64,000 nt of DNA from an uncultured Dysosmobacter sp. (GTDB lineage: Bacteria > Bacillota > Clostridia > Oscillospirales > Oscillospiraceae), in contig CAKTIO010000006.1 of assembly GCA_934565855.1 (NCBI GenBank), positions 124,001 to 188,000 of the forward strand. The letters run 5' to 3'. Positions 24,770-33,736 of this stretch are shown here, in pieces (within the stretch, counting starts at the first letter, position 1; each line of letters begins with the position of its first letter). The notes beneath the pieces were generated by a model. That model had not been told where the DNA came from and did no database searches. It saw nothing but the letters and a program-made list of their open reading frames with translations. The translations under genes were made by a program, and so were the position numbers.

Positions 24770-25192
24770 ATGAAAAAACTGCCTTCGGTCTCTGAAATGG
24801 AACACATTACCTCCAAAGAGTTTGGGGAACACATGGATGCCATTTTAGAGCGAGTATCGAAACAGGACATTGCCCTGATTATTGACCATGAGGATAAATC
24901 CTATGTCTTATGCCCGGCCAGATGGTTTAAGCTGCCGGAACTGTCGCAGATAGAGATTATGGTCAAAAACTCTGTGCGATACGTCGCTGAGATTGACGAC
25001 TCCGATTTGGCAGAGACTGTACAGATGGTAAAAGAGCTTGCTTCGGGATTATCTCCAGAGTGTATGATCACGCTCCTTGAGATTATCAAATGCAAGATCT
25101 CGAATGACCGCGGTGAGTGGCATGAGATGGAGCAGGCTTTAAAGAATGCGCTGTCGAGAGAGGATAGTGAGAGAGGAGCGGAATCGCCATGA
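24770..25192 (+). CDS. small protein with Phd/YefM-like N-terminus
   Basis: The 140-residue protein begins with SVSEMEHITSKEFGEHMDAI and LERVSKQDIALIIDHEDKSY, resembling the Phd/YefM antitoxin fold (a helix then a 'residue-nnPv-I-xx-G' type strand). The C-terminal part is helical (DLAETVQMVKELASGLSPEC). It is coupled to the metallophosphoesterase gene by an ATGA overlap. It may be an antitoxin-like or regulatory partner of that enzyme. Confidence in the fold is moderate. Confidence 0.5.
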   Translation: MKKLPSVSEMEHITSKEFGEHMDAILERVSKQDIALIIDHEDKSYVLCPARWFKLPELSQIEIMVKNSVRYVAEIDDSDLAETVQMVKELASGLSPECMITLLEIIKCKISNDRGEWHEMEQALKNALSREDSERGAESP

Positions 25193-25785
25193 TTTACTAT
25201 ATTGCGGATATGCACTTCGGGCATCAAAATGTGCTGCGTTTTGACAATCGTCCCTTTGCGGATACCGACCAGATGGAAGAAACGCTGATTCATAACTGGA
25301 ATGGGCGTATCACGCCGGAGGATACGGTCTATGTGCTCGGTGACGCCTTTTGGAAGAACGAAACCAGCAGCGCCCGAATCATTCAGCAGCTCAATGGGCA
25401 TAAGCATCTGATTCGAGGTAACCATGATCGGGTTCGAGGTCAACTGCAATTCCATTGGGAGAGCATTGAGCAGTATGCGGAGATCAACGATGGAAATACA
25501 CTGGTCATTCTAAGCCACTATCCTATCTTGTTCTACAAGAATCAGCACTACGGAGCAGTCATGCTTTATGGGCATGTCCATAACACAAGAGAGTGGCATC
25601 TTGTGGAGAAGTGGAAGCGTGAGCAATGGGATATGGGTATCCCCAGCAGACTGATCAATGTGGGCTGTATGATGGATTACATGGGATATACGCCAAGGAC
25701 ACTGGAAGAATTGATAGAAGCTAATCCCATGCCTGTTATTGATAGGATCAAGAAGGATGGAACACCCACTAACACCCATACATGA
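25189..25785 (+). CDS. metallophosphoesterase
   Basis: The 198-residue calcineurin-like enzyme has all metal-site motifs visible: ADMHFGH (residues 6-12), GD (51-52), RGNHDR (76-81), SHYP, and GHVHNTREW. It should hydrolyse a phosphodiester or phosphomonoester using two metal ions; the substrate is unknown. The start overlaps the preceding small gene by 4 bases. Enzymes of this small type are frequent in phages and mobile elements. Confidence 0.87.
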   Translation: MIYYIADMHFGHQNVLRFDNRPFADTDQMEETLIHNWNGRITPEDTVYVLGDAFWKNETSSARIIQQLNGHKHLIRGNHDRVRGQLQFHWESIEQYAEINDGNTLVILSHYPILFYKNQHYGAVMLYGHVHNTREWHLVEKWKREQWDMGIPSRLINVGCMMDYMGYTPRTLEELIEANPMPVIDRIKKDGTPTNTHT

Positions 25786-25795
25786 GGAACTGAAA

Positions 25796-26119
25796 ATGGA
25801 ACACAATGAAGAACTTTTAAAGGAAATCCAATGGATCACCGAGAGAATCAATGAACTTCGCAGCCTGGCATACGCGCAATACTCTCAAGCTGTGGATGAA
25901 GTCCTTGCTGGGAGAATCACCGATGAGGGGCAGATTGAGCATATCCTCGACGGTATTTTGGATTTCGGGGATGATCTCCGATTCCTGAAGCTGTCTAAGA
26001 AGCTGTGCCGCCACATCTACAATCAGTACCCGCAGCTTGTCGGTGACTTCGTGTCAATGTACCGAATGCTCTTTGAGGAGAAAGGAGACAGCGATGGAGC
26101 AGGTAACGATCACAGTTAG
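25796..26119 (+). CDS. hypothetical helical protein
   Basis: ATG 25796 follows GAGG and lies 10 bases after the metallophosphoesterase stop; a longer frame starting inside that gene is unlikely. The 107-residue product is highly helical and acidic (EIQWITERINELRSLAYAQY, ILDFGDDLRFLKLSKKL). It overlaps the RelB-like gene by 26 bases. No family recognised. Confidence 0.6.
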   Translation: MEHNEELLKEIQWITERINELRSLAYAQYSQAVDEVLAGRITDEGQIEHILDGILDFGDDLRFLKLSKKLCRHIYNQYPQLVGDFVSMYRMLFEEKGDSDGAGNDHS

Positions 26120-26312
26120 GCTCCCCACGGAAATCTATGAAAAAGCCGCAGAGATACTCGCAGGTCAAGGTCTGACGGTGGAAGATGCCATTATTCTGTT
26201 TATCAAGGAAACAGTTCGGCTCGGACGAATCCCTTTCGATTATACGGAGGAAGCCCTCAAGGAAGTCCAAAGATGGGAGAAGCTGATGGACGATGATCCA
26301 TGTAATGTCTAA
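26094..26312 (+). CDS. RelB/DinJ-family antitoxin without visible toxin
   Basis: The 72-residue protein starts at ATG 26094, with AAAGGAG upstream. The N-terminal VTITVRLPTEIYEKAAEILA is a ribbon-helix-helix, followed by GLTVEDAIILFIKETVRLGR and IPFDY, the DinJ/RelB hallmark. A RelE/YafQ toxin gene normally follows, but the next frame encodes an unrelated large protein. It is therefore an orphan antitoxin or a stand-alone regulator. Confidence 0.8.
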   Translation: MEQVTITVRLPTEIYEKAAEILAGQGLTVEDAIILFIKETVRLGRIPFDYTEEALKEVQRWEKLMDDDPCNV

Positions 26313-26530
26313 TATTCACGGCAATGTAGGTCATTTCCATCCCATTTATAATACCTTGGAAATATGGTAGTATTCAAGTGGAGGCAGGTTTGGCAGCGAC
26401 TGCGGATGCGGTTTCCTGCATCCATCATCTCACGAGCGTTACCCAGCATACGGGCAGCTTGCCTGTCTGCGATTGGATGATGGCAAGATATTTTATTCAG
26501 AAGAAGAAATCCCAGAGGAGGTGGAGAAGC

Positions 26531-27805
26531 TTGTACGGTAAATTAACGCAGCCCAAAGTGGATGGGTACATCGACTGGCTTCGACGAAACGACTATTTTG
26601 GAATGACAAGCTGCATCTACGATGACAAAAGCAAAGAACTGCTCGATGAGCTGTTTGCTCTGCTGGAGCAGATTGCGCCGACATCCCCAAACGGGAGCAG
26701 GTCGCTCTGGCTTCGTGCAGAAAGGGGCTCAATCGAGGACTTCGGCAATGCAGAGGAAGAAATTGCAGATGGTAACTATCAGTCGGAGGAAGAGTTCGTA
26801 GAAGCGTGGCAAAGTTGGTTTCCCGACGAAGTCAAATGGTACCAATTTCAAGCTGTTGAGGACAAGAAGGAGGGGTACCGTGCCGTTGCACTCCGTCACA
26901 GTCTTGTGATCGTTCAGGACAAGCGCAGAGAACCTGCTGGATGGCTCTATGAGATTTCTGGGTTTGTCGAATGGCTGGTTGATGGTGTCAGAGAATGCAT
27001 TGATATGTTAAAAGCAGGGACTTACAACGATTTTGTCCGTGAAAGCCTGCCGCCCCAGCATCGGACGGGAACGATCCGGCGCAAGGACTATTGGGATGTT
27101 TGGCCGGATGCAAGAGCGGACTTTTTCCAAGATATTTCTCCTGCGGATGTTGCAGAGTTCATTGAAAAGGCATCCACGCAGGCAGAGAATCCAGTGTTGG
27201 GAGGAGATCGACTGCCATCTATGACTGCAAACGACTTCTTCCGTTTCTGTGCCATGGGATATGCAGAAAACCAATATAGTGGCTGCGACAAAGCACCAAA
27301 GGATCAGTATTATCTCCATGCCGATGGGCGGGATGATGGCCTGCAAAATATCGATGCGGACAGTCCTGAAGCGTTTCATGCGTGGCTTCATGACAGAAAT
27401 CGGTATGGCGGACATCCGTGGGAGGTCTGCCGCGGCGGAAATTCCACACATGTCAGCCTTCAGGTAATAGAGGATGACGACGGCTATTTTCTCTATCTGG
27501 CCGGAGATGCGTGGAATCGGACGATTGAAACCGTCAAGTTCTACCTTGCCCTGACAAGAGCGCGCATTCCCGTTTATCTGGTCGAAGCACAGATGCTGGC
27601 GGATCGGTTAGCTGAAAAAGAAAAGATCGGGATCGTACCGGAGGGCGTCATGCCTGCCTACTGCGGGAACTGGTTTCCCAATGAGCACATCATTGACTTC
27701 ATGAATCTGCCTGATGAGGATCGGGAGAAGTTCTTGCCTTTTTGCACTTGGTATGATGAGCAGCCCGTGACTCTGTCCCAAGATAAAGAAAGCAATCTTA
27801 TATGA
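26531..27805 (+). CDS. large conserved hypothetical protein
   Basis: The product has about 424 residues. I place the start at TTG 26531 (YGKLTQPKVDGYIDWLRRND) because AGGAGG lies 9 bases before it. The upstream part of the frame (from 26378) overlaps another frame that reads ACLRLDDGKIFYSEEEIPEE and ends at 26540, apparently the tail of a different, partly lost gene. The middle contains DRLPSMTANDFFRFCAMGYA and HAWLHDRNRYGGHPWEVCRG, the end FLPFCTWYDEQPVTL. No domain was recognised. It is probably cytoplasmic. Confidence 0.6.
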   Translation: MYGKLTQPKVDGYIDWLRRNDYFGMTSCIYDDKSKELLDELFALLEQIAPTSPNGSRSLWLRAERGSIEDFGNAEEEIADGNYQSEEEFVEAWQSWFPDEVKWYQFQAVEDKKEGYRAVALRHSLVIVQDKRREPAGWLYEISGFVEWLVDGVRECIDMLKAGTYNDFVRESLPPQHRTGTIRRKDYWDVWPDARADFFQDISPADVAEFIEKASTQAENPVLGGDRLPSMTANDFFRFCAMGYAENQYSGCDKAPKDQYYLHADGRDDGLQNIDADSPEAFHAWLHDRNRYGGHPWEVCRGGNSTHVSLQVIEDDDGYFLYLAGDAWNRTIETVKFYLALTRARIPVYLVEAQMLADRLAEKEKIGIVPEGVMPAYCGNWFPNEHIIDFMNLPDEDREKFLPFCTWYDEQPVTLSQDKESNLI

Positions 27806-28080
27806 GCGGCGGGCTTTCGCTTACACCCAAGCCGATTGTATTGACTTTTTCTAATAAAACAATTATCATGATATTATCAGTTTTTGAAGAGGCTGAGCAA
27901 CTATTTTTTTTTGACAAGCAAATTCAACAATCAATATTTTGAGAATCAGACACTAAAATTGAAATACAGCGGTCAATCGAGCAAAAACTAAATGCAAAAC
28001 ACAAAAAAGCAAGTTCGACTGCCTGCAAGGCCTTAAGTTGCAAGGCTTTTTGGAAATATCTTTATTGGTCACACACTCCA

Positions 28081-28117
28081 AAAGAAGTCCTGAAACGTAA
28101 GGTTTCAGGACTTCTTT
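28081..28117. terminator. 16-base perfect hairpin in the 27.8-28.5 kb gap
   Basis: AAAGAAGTCCTGAAAC (28081-28096) pairs with GTTTCAGGACTTCTTT (28102-28117), and both flanks can give T-runs. Between 27806 and 28080 the DNA is A/T-rich and I see no gene. Confidence 0.7.
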
Positions 28118-28440
28118 CTATATATGCCTGCTGCGATTCAGAAGATTTTGCCGCCGGGAAGGGAGATTATACGGCTGGACAGGAACCCTTTTCCAATACA
28201 GAACGCAGCTTTTTTGACTGCGGAAGTACATCAGGATCTCATTTTCAATACACCTTGTTGCATAGGCTGCCAGTTTTGCGCCCTTGGAAATATCAAAGCT
28301 TGTGATTGCCTTCATTCACCCGATGGTTCCGATAGAAAGAAGGTCTTCCTGATTTTTGCTCTGCGCATAACATTTCTTTAACATGTGATCCAAAGGCATA
28401 AGAGAATCTTGTCTGAATCTGTTGAATAAGATTTGCTGTC
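28118..28440 (-). pseudogene. SigE/SigK-family sporulation sigma factor fragment
   Basis: On the minus strand one frame reads KKCYAQSKNQEDLLSIGTIG, then a TGA stop, then [20 protein letters not shown] and [16 protein letters not shown]. That is sigma-70 region 2 of the SigE/SigK type (consensus ...DLISIGTIGLxKA...[16 protein letters not shown]...). TGA replaces the Leu codon of GTIGL, and after QKS (about 28208) similarity ends abruptly, so regions 3-4 are missing. It is a non-functional remnant at the edge of the accessory DNA. Sporulation sigK genes are known insertion sites of skin elements. Confidence 0.75.
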
Positions 28441-28463
28441 AAGCCATTCAAGCGTTTTAAGCA

Positions 28464-28506
28464 AAACAAAAACTGGCGTCACGAAATGGGACGTCAGTTT
28501 TTGTTT
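28464..28506 (-). terminator. terminator of rbsK
   Basis: A 17-base stem (28464-28480 with 28490-28506, one mismatch) with A/T tracts on both sides lies about 80 bases after the ribokinase stop. Confidence 0.8.
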
Positions 28507-28583
28507 AAAATTTAATTTCAGAGTTGCGACCGCTTGGCTGCGCAGTTATATGCTTTGCAGTTGGAGGGGTCCGCATGCTTTCC

Positions 28584-29585
28584 TTATCTTTTCAGAATGT
28601 CCAGCAGCTGCACGGGGATAGAGGTCTCGCCGCGCTGACGGATCAGCTGCAGGACCTCCTCCAGCGTGGGCAGAGAGGGCATGGCGCCCATCCGGGAAAC
28701 CGTGATGGCGGCGGTGTAGCTGGCGAAGAACAGCGCCTGCTCCTGGGTCATCCCGGCGCACAGACCGATGCACAGCGCGGCGACAAAGGAATCGCCCGCG
28801 GCGGTGGGGTCGGCAACGTGGGGCATTTTCACAATGGGGATGTAATGGATGCCTGTCTGCTCCACCACGGCAGAGCCGTTTCCGCCCAGCGTGATGATAA
28901 CATGCTCCACGCCTTTCTCCCGCAGCGCGGCGGCGATCGCCTGAAGGTCTGTCTCGGAGATGCTCCCATCCGTGGTATGGAGCGGAAGCCCGGTCTCCAC
29001 AGCAGCCTCCTGCTCATTGGGGGTCAGATAGGTCACATGGCTCAGCAGCTGGTCGCTCAGCGCGGCGGCGGGAGCGGGGTTCAGCATCACGGGGATCCCG
29101 GCGTCCGCCGCCCATTGGGAGACCAGCAGATTGATCTCCAGAGGAATCTCCATTTGCAGCAGCACCATGTCATACTCCTGAATGCGGGGCTGGAGCCAGG
29201 CAATGTCCTCCGGATAGAGGTGCTGGTTGGCGCCGGGAATGACGGTGATCCGGTTCTGGGCGCTGTGTTCCGTGACCTCCAGCAGCACATGTCCGATGCC
29301 GGAGGATACGCTGGGGTCGATTTTCACATGTTCCACATGGACGCCGGCGTCCCGCGCGGTATCCAGCAGTTCCCGGGCAAAGATATCTCCGCCCACGCAG
29401 CCGATCATGGTCACATCCGCGCCCAGCCGCGCGCACTGGACCGCCTGATTGGCGCCTTTTCCGCCGGGAGCGATGTGGAAATCCCGCCCCACAATGGTCT
29501 GACCGGATTTCGGTGCGCGGTCCGTGGTGGCGATGAGATCCATAACAAAGCTGCCGACTACCAGAATTTTGGGTTTCCTATTCAT
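28584..29585 (-). CDS. rbsK: ribokinase
   Basis: The 333-residue PfkB-family kinase phosphorylates ribose to ribose 5-phosphate. The N-terminal GSFVMDLIA and APGGKGANQAV motif (about residues 39-49) bind sugar. The C-terminal ADPTAAGDSFVAAL carries the catalytic Asp and anion hole, and TPNEQEA is present. Length is slightly above the usual 300. It is preceded by its own promoter and followed by a terminator, so it is monocistronic. A nearby nucleoside-type importer suggests that ribose released from nucleosides may be its substrate (inference). Confidence 0.9.
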   Translation of the reverse strand: MNRKPKILVVGSFVMDLIATTDRAPKSGQTIVGRDFHIAPGGKGANQAVQCARLGADVTMIGCVGGDIFARELLDTARDAGVHVEHVKIDPSVSSGIGHVLLEVTEHSAQNRITVIPGANQHLYPEDIAWLQPRIQEYDMVLLQMEIPLEINLLVSQWAADAGIPVMLNPAPAAALSDQLLSHVTYLTPNEQEAAVETGLPLHTTDGSISETDLQAIAAALREKGVEHVIITLGGNGSAVVEQTGIHYIPIVKMPHVADPTAAGDSFVAALCIGLCAGMTQEQALFFASYTAAITVSRMGAMPSLPTLEEVLQLIRQRGETSIPVQLLDILKR

Positions 29586-29627
29586 GAGGAGCCTCCTAAG
29601 TGTCTCCGTAATCGTTTTACTCTCTCT

Positions 29628-29655
29628 ATTATACGAAAAAGAGAGAAGAATACAA
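29628..29655 (-). promoter_or_regulatory. promoter of rbsK
   Basis: On the minus strand TTGTAT (29650-29655) is followed after 16 bases by TATAAT (29628-29633), 43 bases upstream of the ATG. Confidence 0.7.
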
Positions 29656-29673
29656 GTGCTTTTTCAGAGAAAA

Positions 29674-30822
29674 TCAGACCAGCGGCTTTTTCCGGCACAA
29701 AAACGCGGTGAGCACCGCGAAGAGCAGAGAGGTGATGCCGGCGGCAAGGAAGGAAAAGGCGGGACCATTGCCGAAGCACCGTCCCACAGGCGCGGTGAAA
29801 TACGGAGATGCAAAGTATCCGATGTTCAGGCAGGTCAGCACAATGGCGGTAGCAACGGGAGCGTCCGCGCTGTTGGCGGCGTCAGAGATCGCGGTCATCA
29901 GCCAGGGGGTGTAGAGCGCGATGCCCAGCGCGCTGGCGACAAAGGCAACGGTGATGGACAGGGTGCTGACCCGGCAGCCGGCAAAGGTATAGCCGATGCC
30001 CAGAATGACGAAGGCAATGGCAAAATTGAAGCGCCCGGTGATCCGGCTGATCCGTCCGTACAGGGCGGCAAAGACTCCCGCCACCGCGCAGGAGAGGGAG
30101 GAAAGGACTCCGGTGGTGGAGGCGGTGCCAAGACCGTAGCTTTCCACATAGAGAGAGCCGTCCGTGGAGATCACGAAGTAAAGGCAGGCGAACATGGCGG
30201 CAAGAAAGGACAGCAGCCAGACCCTTCCGCTGGTGAAGGAGGCGGTGTCCCGCGCGGACTGCCGGCTGGACTGGGCGCTGCGGCGATCCTCCGGCAGAAG
30301 GACGGCGACCAGAAGCAGCGCCAGGATGGCGAACACATAGGTGTCATACACGGCGTACCAGTGCCGCTTGGCAAGCACACCGCCGATGAGGTAGGTGACA
30401 AGGCGTCCGCCCTGCAGCATGGCGGCACAGAGTCCCATTACGGTGACGCGCTCATCGCCGGAGAAATTGGAATTTACCAGCATGGGGTACAGCGTGCTGA
30501 CCATGCCGTAGGAGATGCCCATAATGGCGCTGGCGAACAGCAGCGCGTAAAGCACATCGTGCAGCAGCAGGCAGATGCCGCCGCCCAGCAGCAGCAACAG
30601 CAGGCTGAGGATGGAAAGGGACTTCTGGGACAGGTAGGGGGTCAGGCAGGGGGTGATGAGAATGCCCACAATGCCCGTCAGGTTCGGCAGCGTCAGGATC
30701 AGCATGACCCGGCTCTCCGGAACGTCCGGAAAGGCGGCAAGCAGCCCGGCGACGGACACGGTGAGGACCAGATACATCAGGGCGGTGAAGCAGAGACTCA
30801 TGATGGCAATTTTCTTTTTCAC
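29674..30822 (-). CDS. MFS transporter
   Basis: The 382-residue protein has about twelve hydrophobic segments in two halves joined by a charged loop (LPEDRRSAQSSRQSARDTAS). I choose GTG 30822, eight bases after GGAGG; an upstream TTG in frame overlaps that site. The helices include GLLAAFPDVPESRVMLILTL and GTASTTGVLSSLSCAVAGVF. Substrate unknown. The promoter shares an extended motif with that of the hydrogenase operon. Confidence 0.85.
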   Translation of the reverse strand: MKKKIAIMSLCFTALMYLVLTVSVAGLLAAFPDVPESRVMLILTLPNLTGIVGILITPCLTPYLSQKSLSILSLLLLLLGGGICLLLHDVLYALLFASAIMGISYGMVSTLYPMLVNSNFSGDERVTVMGLCAAMLQGGRLVTYLIGGVLAKRHWYAVYDTYVFAILALLLVAVLLPEDRRSAQSSRQSARDTASFTSGRVWLLSFLAAMFACLYFVISTDGSLYVESYGLGTASTTGVLSSLSCAVAGVFAALYGRISRITGRFNFAIAFVILGIGYTFAGCRVSTLSITVAFVASALGIALYTPWLMTAISDAANSADAPVATAIVLTCLNIGYFASPYFTAPVGRCFGNGPAFSFLAAGITSLLFAVLTAFLCRKKPLV

Positions 30823-30865
30823 AAAAACATCCTCCAAGACGTGGGATCAAAAACAACAACTAAAC

Positions 30866-30893
30866 ATTTTAACACGAATTTTCCGGATTGCAA
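30866..30893 (-). promoter_or_regulatory. promoter of the MFS gene
   Basis: TTGCAA (30888-30893) is followed after 16 bases by TAAAAT (30866-30871) on the minus strand. The spacer contains CCGGAAAATTCGTGT, closely similar to the spacer of the hydrogenase-operon promoter at 37370-37398. Confidence 0.65.
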
Positions 30894-31012
30894 ATTTTTT
30901 AAAAGCCATTCCAAAACGGCGGCGGGCGTGGTAAAGTAGCCTTGAATAAAACGGCTCGCGCGGTCCGTGCGGAAGCGGACGCCGGACCGGCAGGAAGAGG
31001 GAGGAAGCAGCC

Positions 31013-31927
31013 ATGCTGGATTTTCTGCGGCAGGAGGGCGTTACCCCGGAGATCATCGCCGGGATCGAGGCGTTCCGGAGGCGCTGCCCGGTCCGGGCGG
31101 AGGTGCGGGGACGGATCCCTGTGCCGGGATACAGGTATTACGGAAGGGAGATCTGGGAGGAGGCGGCAACGGCGCTGCTGGCAGGGGAAAACCTGCTGCT
31201 GGTGGGTCCCAAGGCGACGGGCAAGAACGTGCTGGCAGAGGGGCTTGCTGCGGCGTTCGGCAGACCCGCGTGGGACATCTCCTTTTACATCAACACGGAT
31301 TCCGCCTCCCTGATCGGCACGGATACCTTTGAAAACGGCAGGGTGGAGCTGCGGAGGGGTCCCATTTACCGCTGTGCGGAGGAGGGCGGCTTCGGTGTGT
31401 TGGACGAGATCAACATGGCGAAGAACGAATCGCTGGCGGTGCTGCACGCCACGCTGGACTTCCGGCGCTGCATCGATGTTCCCGGCTATGACCGGATCGT
31501 GCTGAACGACGCGACCCGCTTCATCGCCACCATGAACTACGGCTACGCCGGTACCCGGGAGATCAACGAGGCGTTGGCGTCCCGGTTCATGGTCATCAAT
31601 ATGCCGGTGATTTCCCAGGAAAATCTGGAAAAGCTGCTGAAGCGGCAGTACCCGGCGCTGCGGCAGGAATATGTGCAGCAGTTCGCCGGACTGTTTCAGG
31701 ATATCCGCAAGAAGTGCGACAGCGCGGAGATCTCCACCAAGGCGCTGGACCTGCGGGGGCTGCTGGCGGCGGTGCGCCTGATGGACCGGGGGCTTCCGGC
31801 CGCCGCCGCCCTGCGGATGGGATTGGTGAACAAGTGCTTTGACGAATTTGAGCGGCAGCTGGTGGAGGACCTGATCGCGGTGCGCCTGCCCGCGGAGCTG
31901 GACCGGGCGCAGCTGTTTGGCGAGTGA
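31013..31927 (+). CDS. MoxR-type AAA+ ATPase (NorQ/CbbQ-like)
   Basis: This 304-residue ATPase has P-loop GPKATGKN (Asn where Thr/Ser is usual), Walker B GVLDEINMA, sensor 1 IATMNYGYAG and arginine finger EALASRFMV. MoxR-family ATPases work with von Willebrand factor A proteins to remodel or insert metal cofactors into partner enzymes. The VWA gene lies one base downstream, which supports that role. The client enzyme is not identifiable; the nearby hydrogenase is a candidate only by proximity. Confidence 0.88.
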   Translation: MLDFLRQEGVTPEIIAGIEAFRRRCPVRAEVRGRIPVPGYRYYGREIWEEAATALLAGENLLLVGPKATGKNVLAEGLAAAFGRPAWDISFYINTDSASLIGTDTFENGRVELRRGPIYRCAEEGGFGVLDEINMAKNESLAVLHATLDFRRCIDVPGYDRIVLNDATRFIATMNYGYAGTREINEALASRFMVINMPVISQENLEKLLKRQYPALRQEYVQQFAGLFQDIRKKCDSAEISTKALDLRGLLAAVRLMDRGLPAAAALRMGLVNKCFDEFERQLVEDLIAVRLPAELDRAQLFGE

Positions 31928-31928
31928 T

Positions 31929-33662
31929 ATGGAGCTGTCGGAATTTGAAAAGCGCCGGGCGACCAACCTGATCTGGAACGCGGCGGAGGATTACGGCTTT
32001 CAGCCGGAGCTGCGGGCATATGACGCCAATGGAAGGGCGGAGCTGTACTGGAACAGCGTCATCGGCGCTGCCCGGCGGGATTACCAATGGGAGGAGCTGG
32101 CGGCGTTTTTCCAGAGCTTTCAGGGGCTGCCCGGGCAGCTGCTGTATGAGAACCTGCTGTGGCTGGGGCTGGAGCATGCCATATATGAAAGGGAACGACT
32201 GGCGCGTCCCGCGTGGACGGCGCTGCGCCGGGCGTATGCCCGCAGGGTGACTGCCGGAAAGCCGGCGGACCGGCAGGGGCGGCTGGTGGATATCCTGACG
32301 GACGCCTATTTCCGCGGTGTGCTGGGGGAGGCACCACCGCTGGACCAGCGGAACCGGCAGCTGCTGGAGGGGCTGGCGTTTTCTCCGGAGTGGTCCACGG
32401 CGGAGGTGGTCCGGCACGCGGAGACACTGTTCCGGGAGTATCTGGATTATGAGCCGGCGGAGGAGGAAGCGGTCTCCGCCGGAAAAAGCCGGGGAGGTCT
32501 GCGGTTTTTGGTCTTCGGCAGAAGGCGGAGGGCGGGAAAGAACAGGCTGCCCACCGTCCGCGGCTTTTCCTTCGGCTTGGGAGAGCATGCCGGGGAATAT
32601 GGCGAGTCCGCGAAAAAGCACCGGCAGGGAATGCGCCTGCCGCTGCCGATGACCACCTCCCAGACGGAGCAGGGACTGCGGACCTACATCACCAATTATT
32701 TTGGAGAGCCGCTGTACGACCAGCGGAGGGCAAAGCAGCTGGAGCAGAGGTTCTGCACGGGAAACCACCGGACCTGTCATCTGCATTTTACCAGGGGTGT
32801 CTACCGGGACACCTCTCTGGCGACAGGCTATGTGGGGGCGCAGAAGCGGGAGCATTTAAAGCAGATCGCGAAAAACCAGGCGTATTATCAAAAAAATCTG
32901 GTGAAAAACCGGATCAGCATTGAACGGCTGACACAGGAGCTACGCAACTCCATGCTGACGCAAATGGAAGCCTCTGACGTGATGGCTGCCACCGGCAGCC
33001 TGCAGGGCGGCAGGGTCTGGCGGGGAACGGTGCTGAATGACGACCACATTTTCAAAAAGCAGCTGAAGGGCAGCATGGGCAGCCTGTCGGTGGATATCCT
33101 GCTGGACGGGTCCATCTCCCAGCGAAGCCGGCAGGAGCAGGTCTCTACCCAGGGGTACATCATTGCGGAGAGCCTGACCCGCTGCGGTCTGCCGGTGCGG
33201 GTGTACTCCTTCTGCTCCATGAGCGGCTATACGGTGGTCAACCTGTTCCGGGACTATCACGAGCCGCAGAAAAACGAAAACATTTTCCACTACTTCACAA
33301 CAGGCTGCAACCGGGACGGGCTGGCGATCCGGGTGGCGGCGGGACTGCTGCGGGAGACGGGCTGTGAGCACCGGATGCTCATTACCCTGTCCGACGCAAA
33401 GCCCAATGATGTTTTAAAGGTCGCGGACCTCCACGGCGGAATGAAGAGCTACACAGAGGAAACGGCAATTCAGGACACGGCGGAGGAGGTCCACCGGGCG
33501 CGGATGGAGGGCATCTCCGTGCTGTGCGTGTTTACCGGAGAGGACGAGGACCTTCCGGCGGTCCGGCGGATCTACGGAAGGGAGTTCACCCGCATCCGCT
33601 CGCTGGAGCAGCTTGCGGAGGCGGTGGGGACCCTCATCCGGAATCAGATCAAAAGCCTGTAG
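31929..33662 (+). CDS. VWA-domain protein (NorD/CbbO-like)
   Basis: The protein has about 577 residues. The start is ATG 31929, one base after the ATPase stop; the frame could be read from a TTG at 31917, but that lies inside the ATPase gene. The C-terminal VWA domain (about residues 390-575) has an intact MIDAS motif in LLDGSISQ, plus RVYSFCSMSGYT and LITLSDAKPND. The N-terminal part is helical and basic. It is the usual partner of MoxR/NorQ ATPases and is followed by a strong terminator. Confidence 0.85.
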   Translation: MELSEFEKRRATNLIWNAAEDYGFQPELRAYDANGRAELYWNSVIGAARRDYQWEELAAFFQSFQGLPGQLLYENLLWLGLEHAIYERERLARPAWTALRRAYARRVTAGKPADRQGRLVDILTDAYFRGVLGEAPPLDQRNRQLLEGLAFSPEWSTAEVVRHAETLFREYLDYEPAEEEAVSAGKSRGGLRFLVFGRRRRAGKNRLPTVRGFSFGLGEHAGEYGESAKKHRQGMRLPLPMTTSQTEQGLRTYITNYFGEPLYDQRRAKQLEQRFCTGNHRTCHLHFTRGVYRDTSLATGYVGAQKREHLKQIAKNQAYYQKNLVKNRISIERLTQELRNSMLTQMEASDVMAATGSLQGGRVWRGTVLNDDHIFKKQLKGSMGSLSVDILLDGSISQRSRQEQVSTQGYIIAESLTRCGLPVRVYSFCSMSGYTVVNLFRDYHEPQKNENIFHYFTTGCNRDGLAIRVAAGLLRETGCEHRMLITLSDAKPNDVLKVADLHGGMKSYTEETAIQDTAEEVHRARMEGISVLCVFTGEDEDLPAVRRIYGREFTRIRSLEQLAEAVGTLIRNQIKSL

Positions 33663-33677
33663 GCGGCAGAGAGCATG

Positions 33678-33719
33678 AAAAGGGACAGGAACGGAGCATT
33701 TCCGTTCCTGTCCCTTTTT
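33678..33719. terminator. bidirectional terminator between the VWA gene and hydA
   Basis: A perfect 18-base stem (33678-33695 with 33701-33718; AAAAGGGACAGGAACGGA) starts with A4 and ends with T5, so it can stop transcription from both convergent operons. Confidence 0.92.
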
Positions 33720-33736
33720 GTATCTGGTGTGGCGCA

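Noticed and set aside
28524..30939. Long plus-strand frames (395 and 471 codons) across ribokinase and the MFS gene
   Set aside because: They are Gly/Gln/His-rich low-complexity antisense translations of GC-rich genes that have full motifs on the minus strand.
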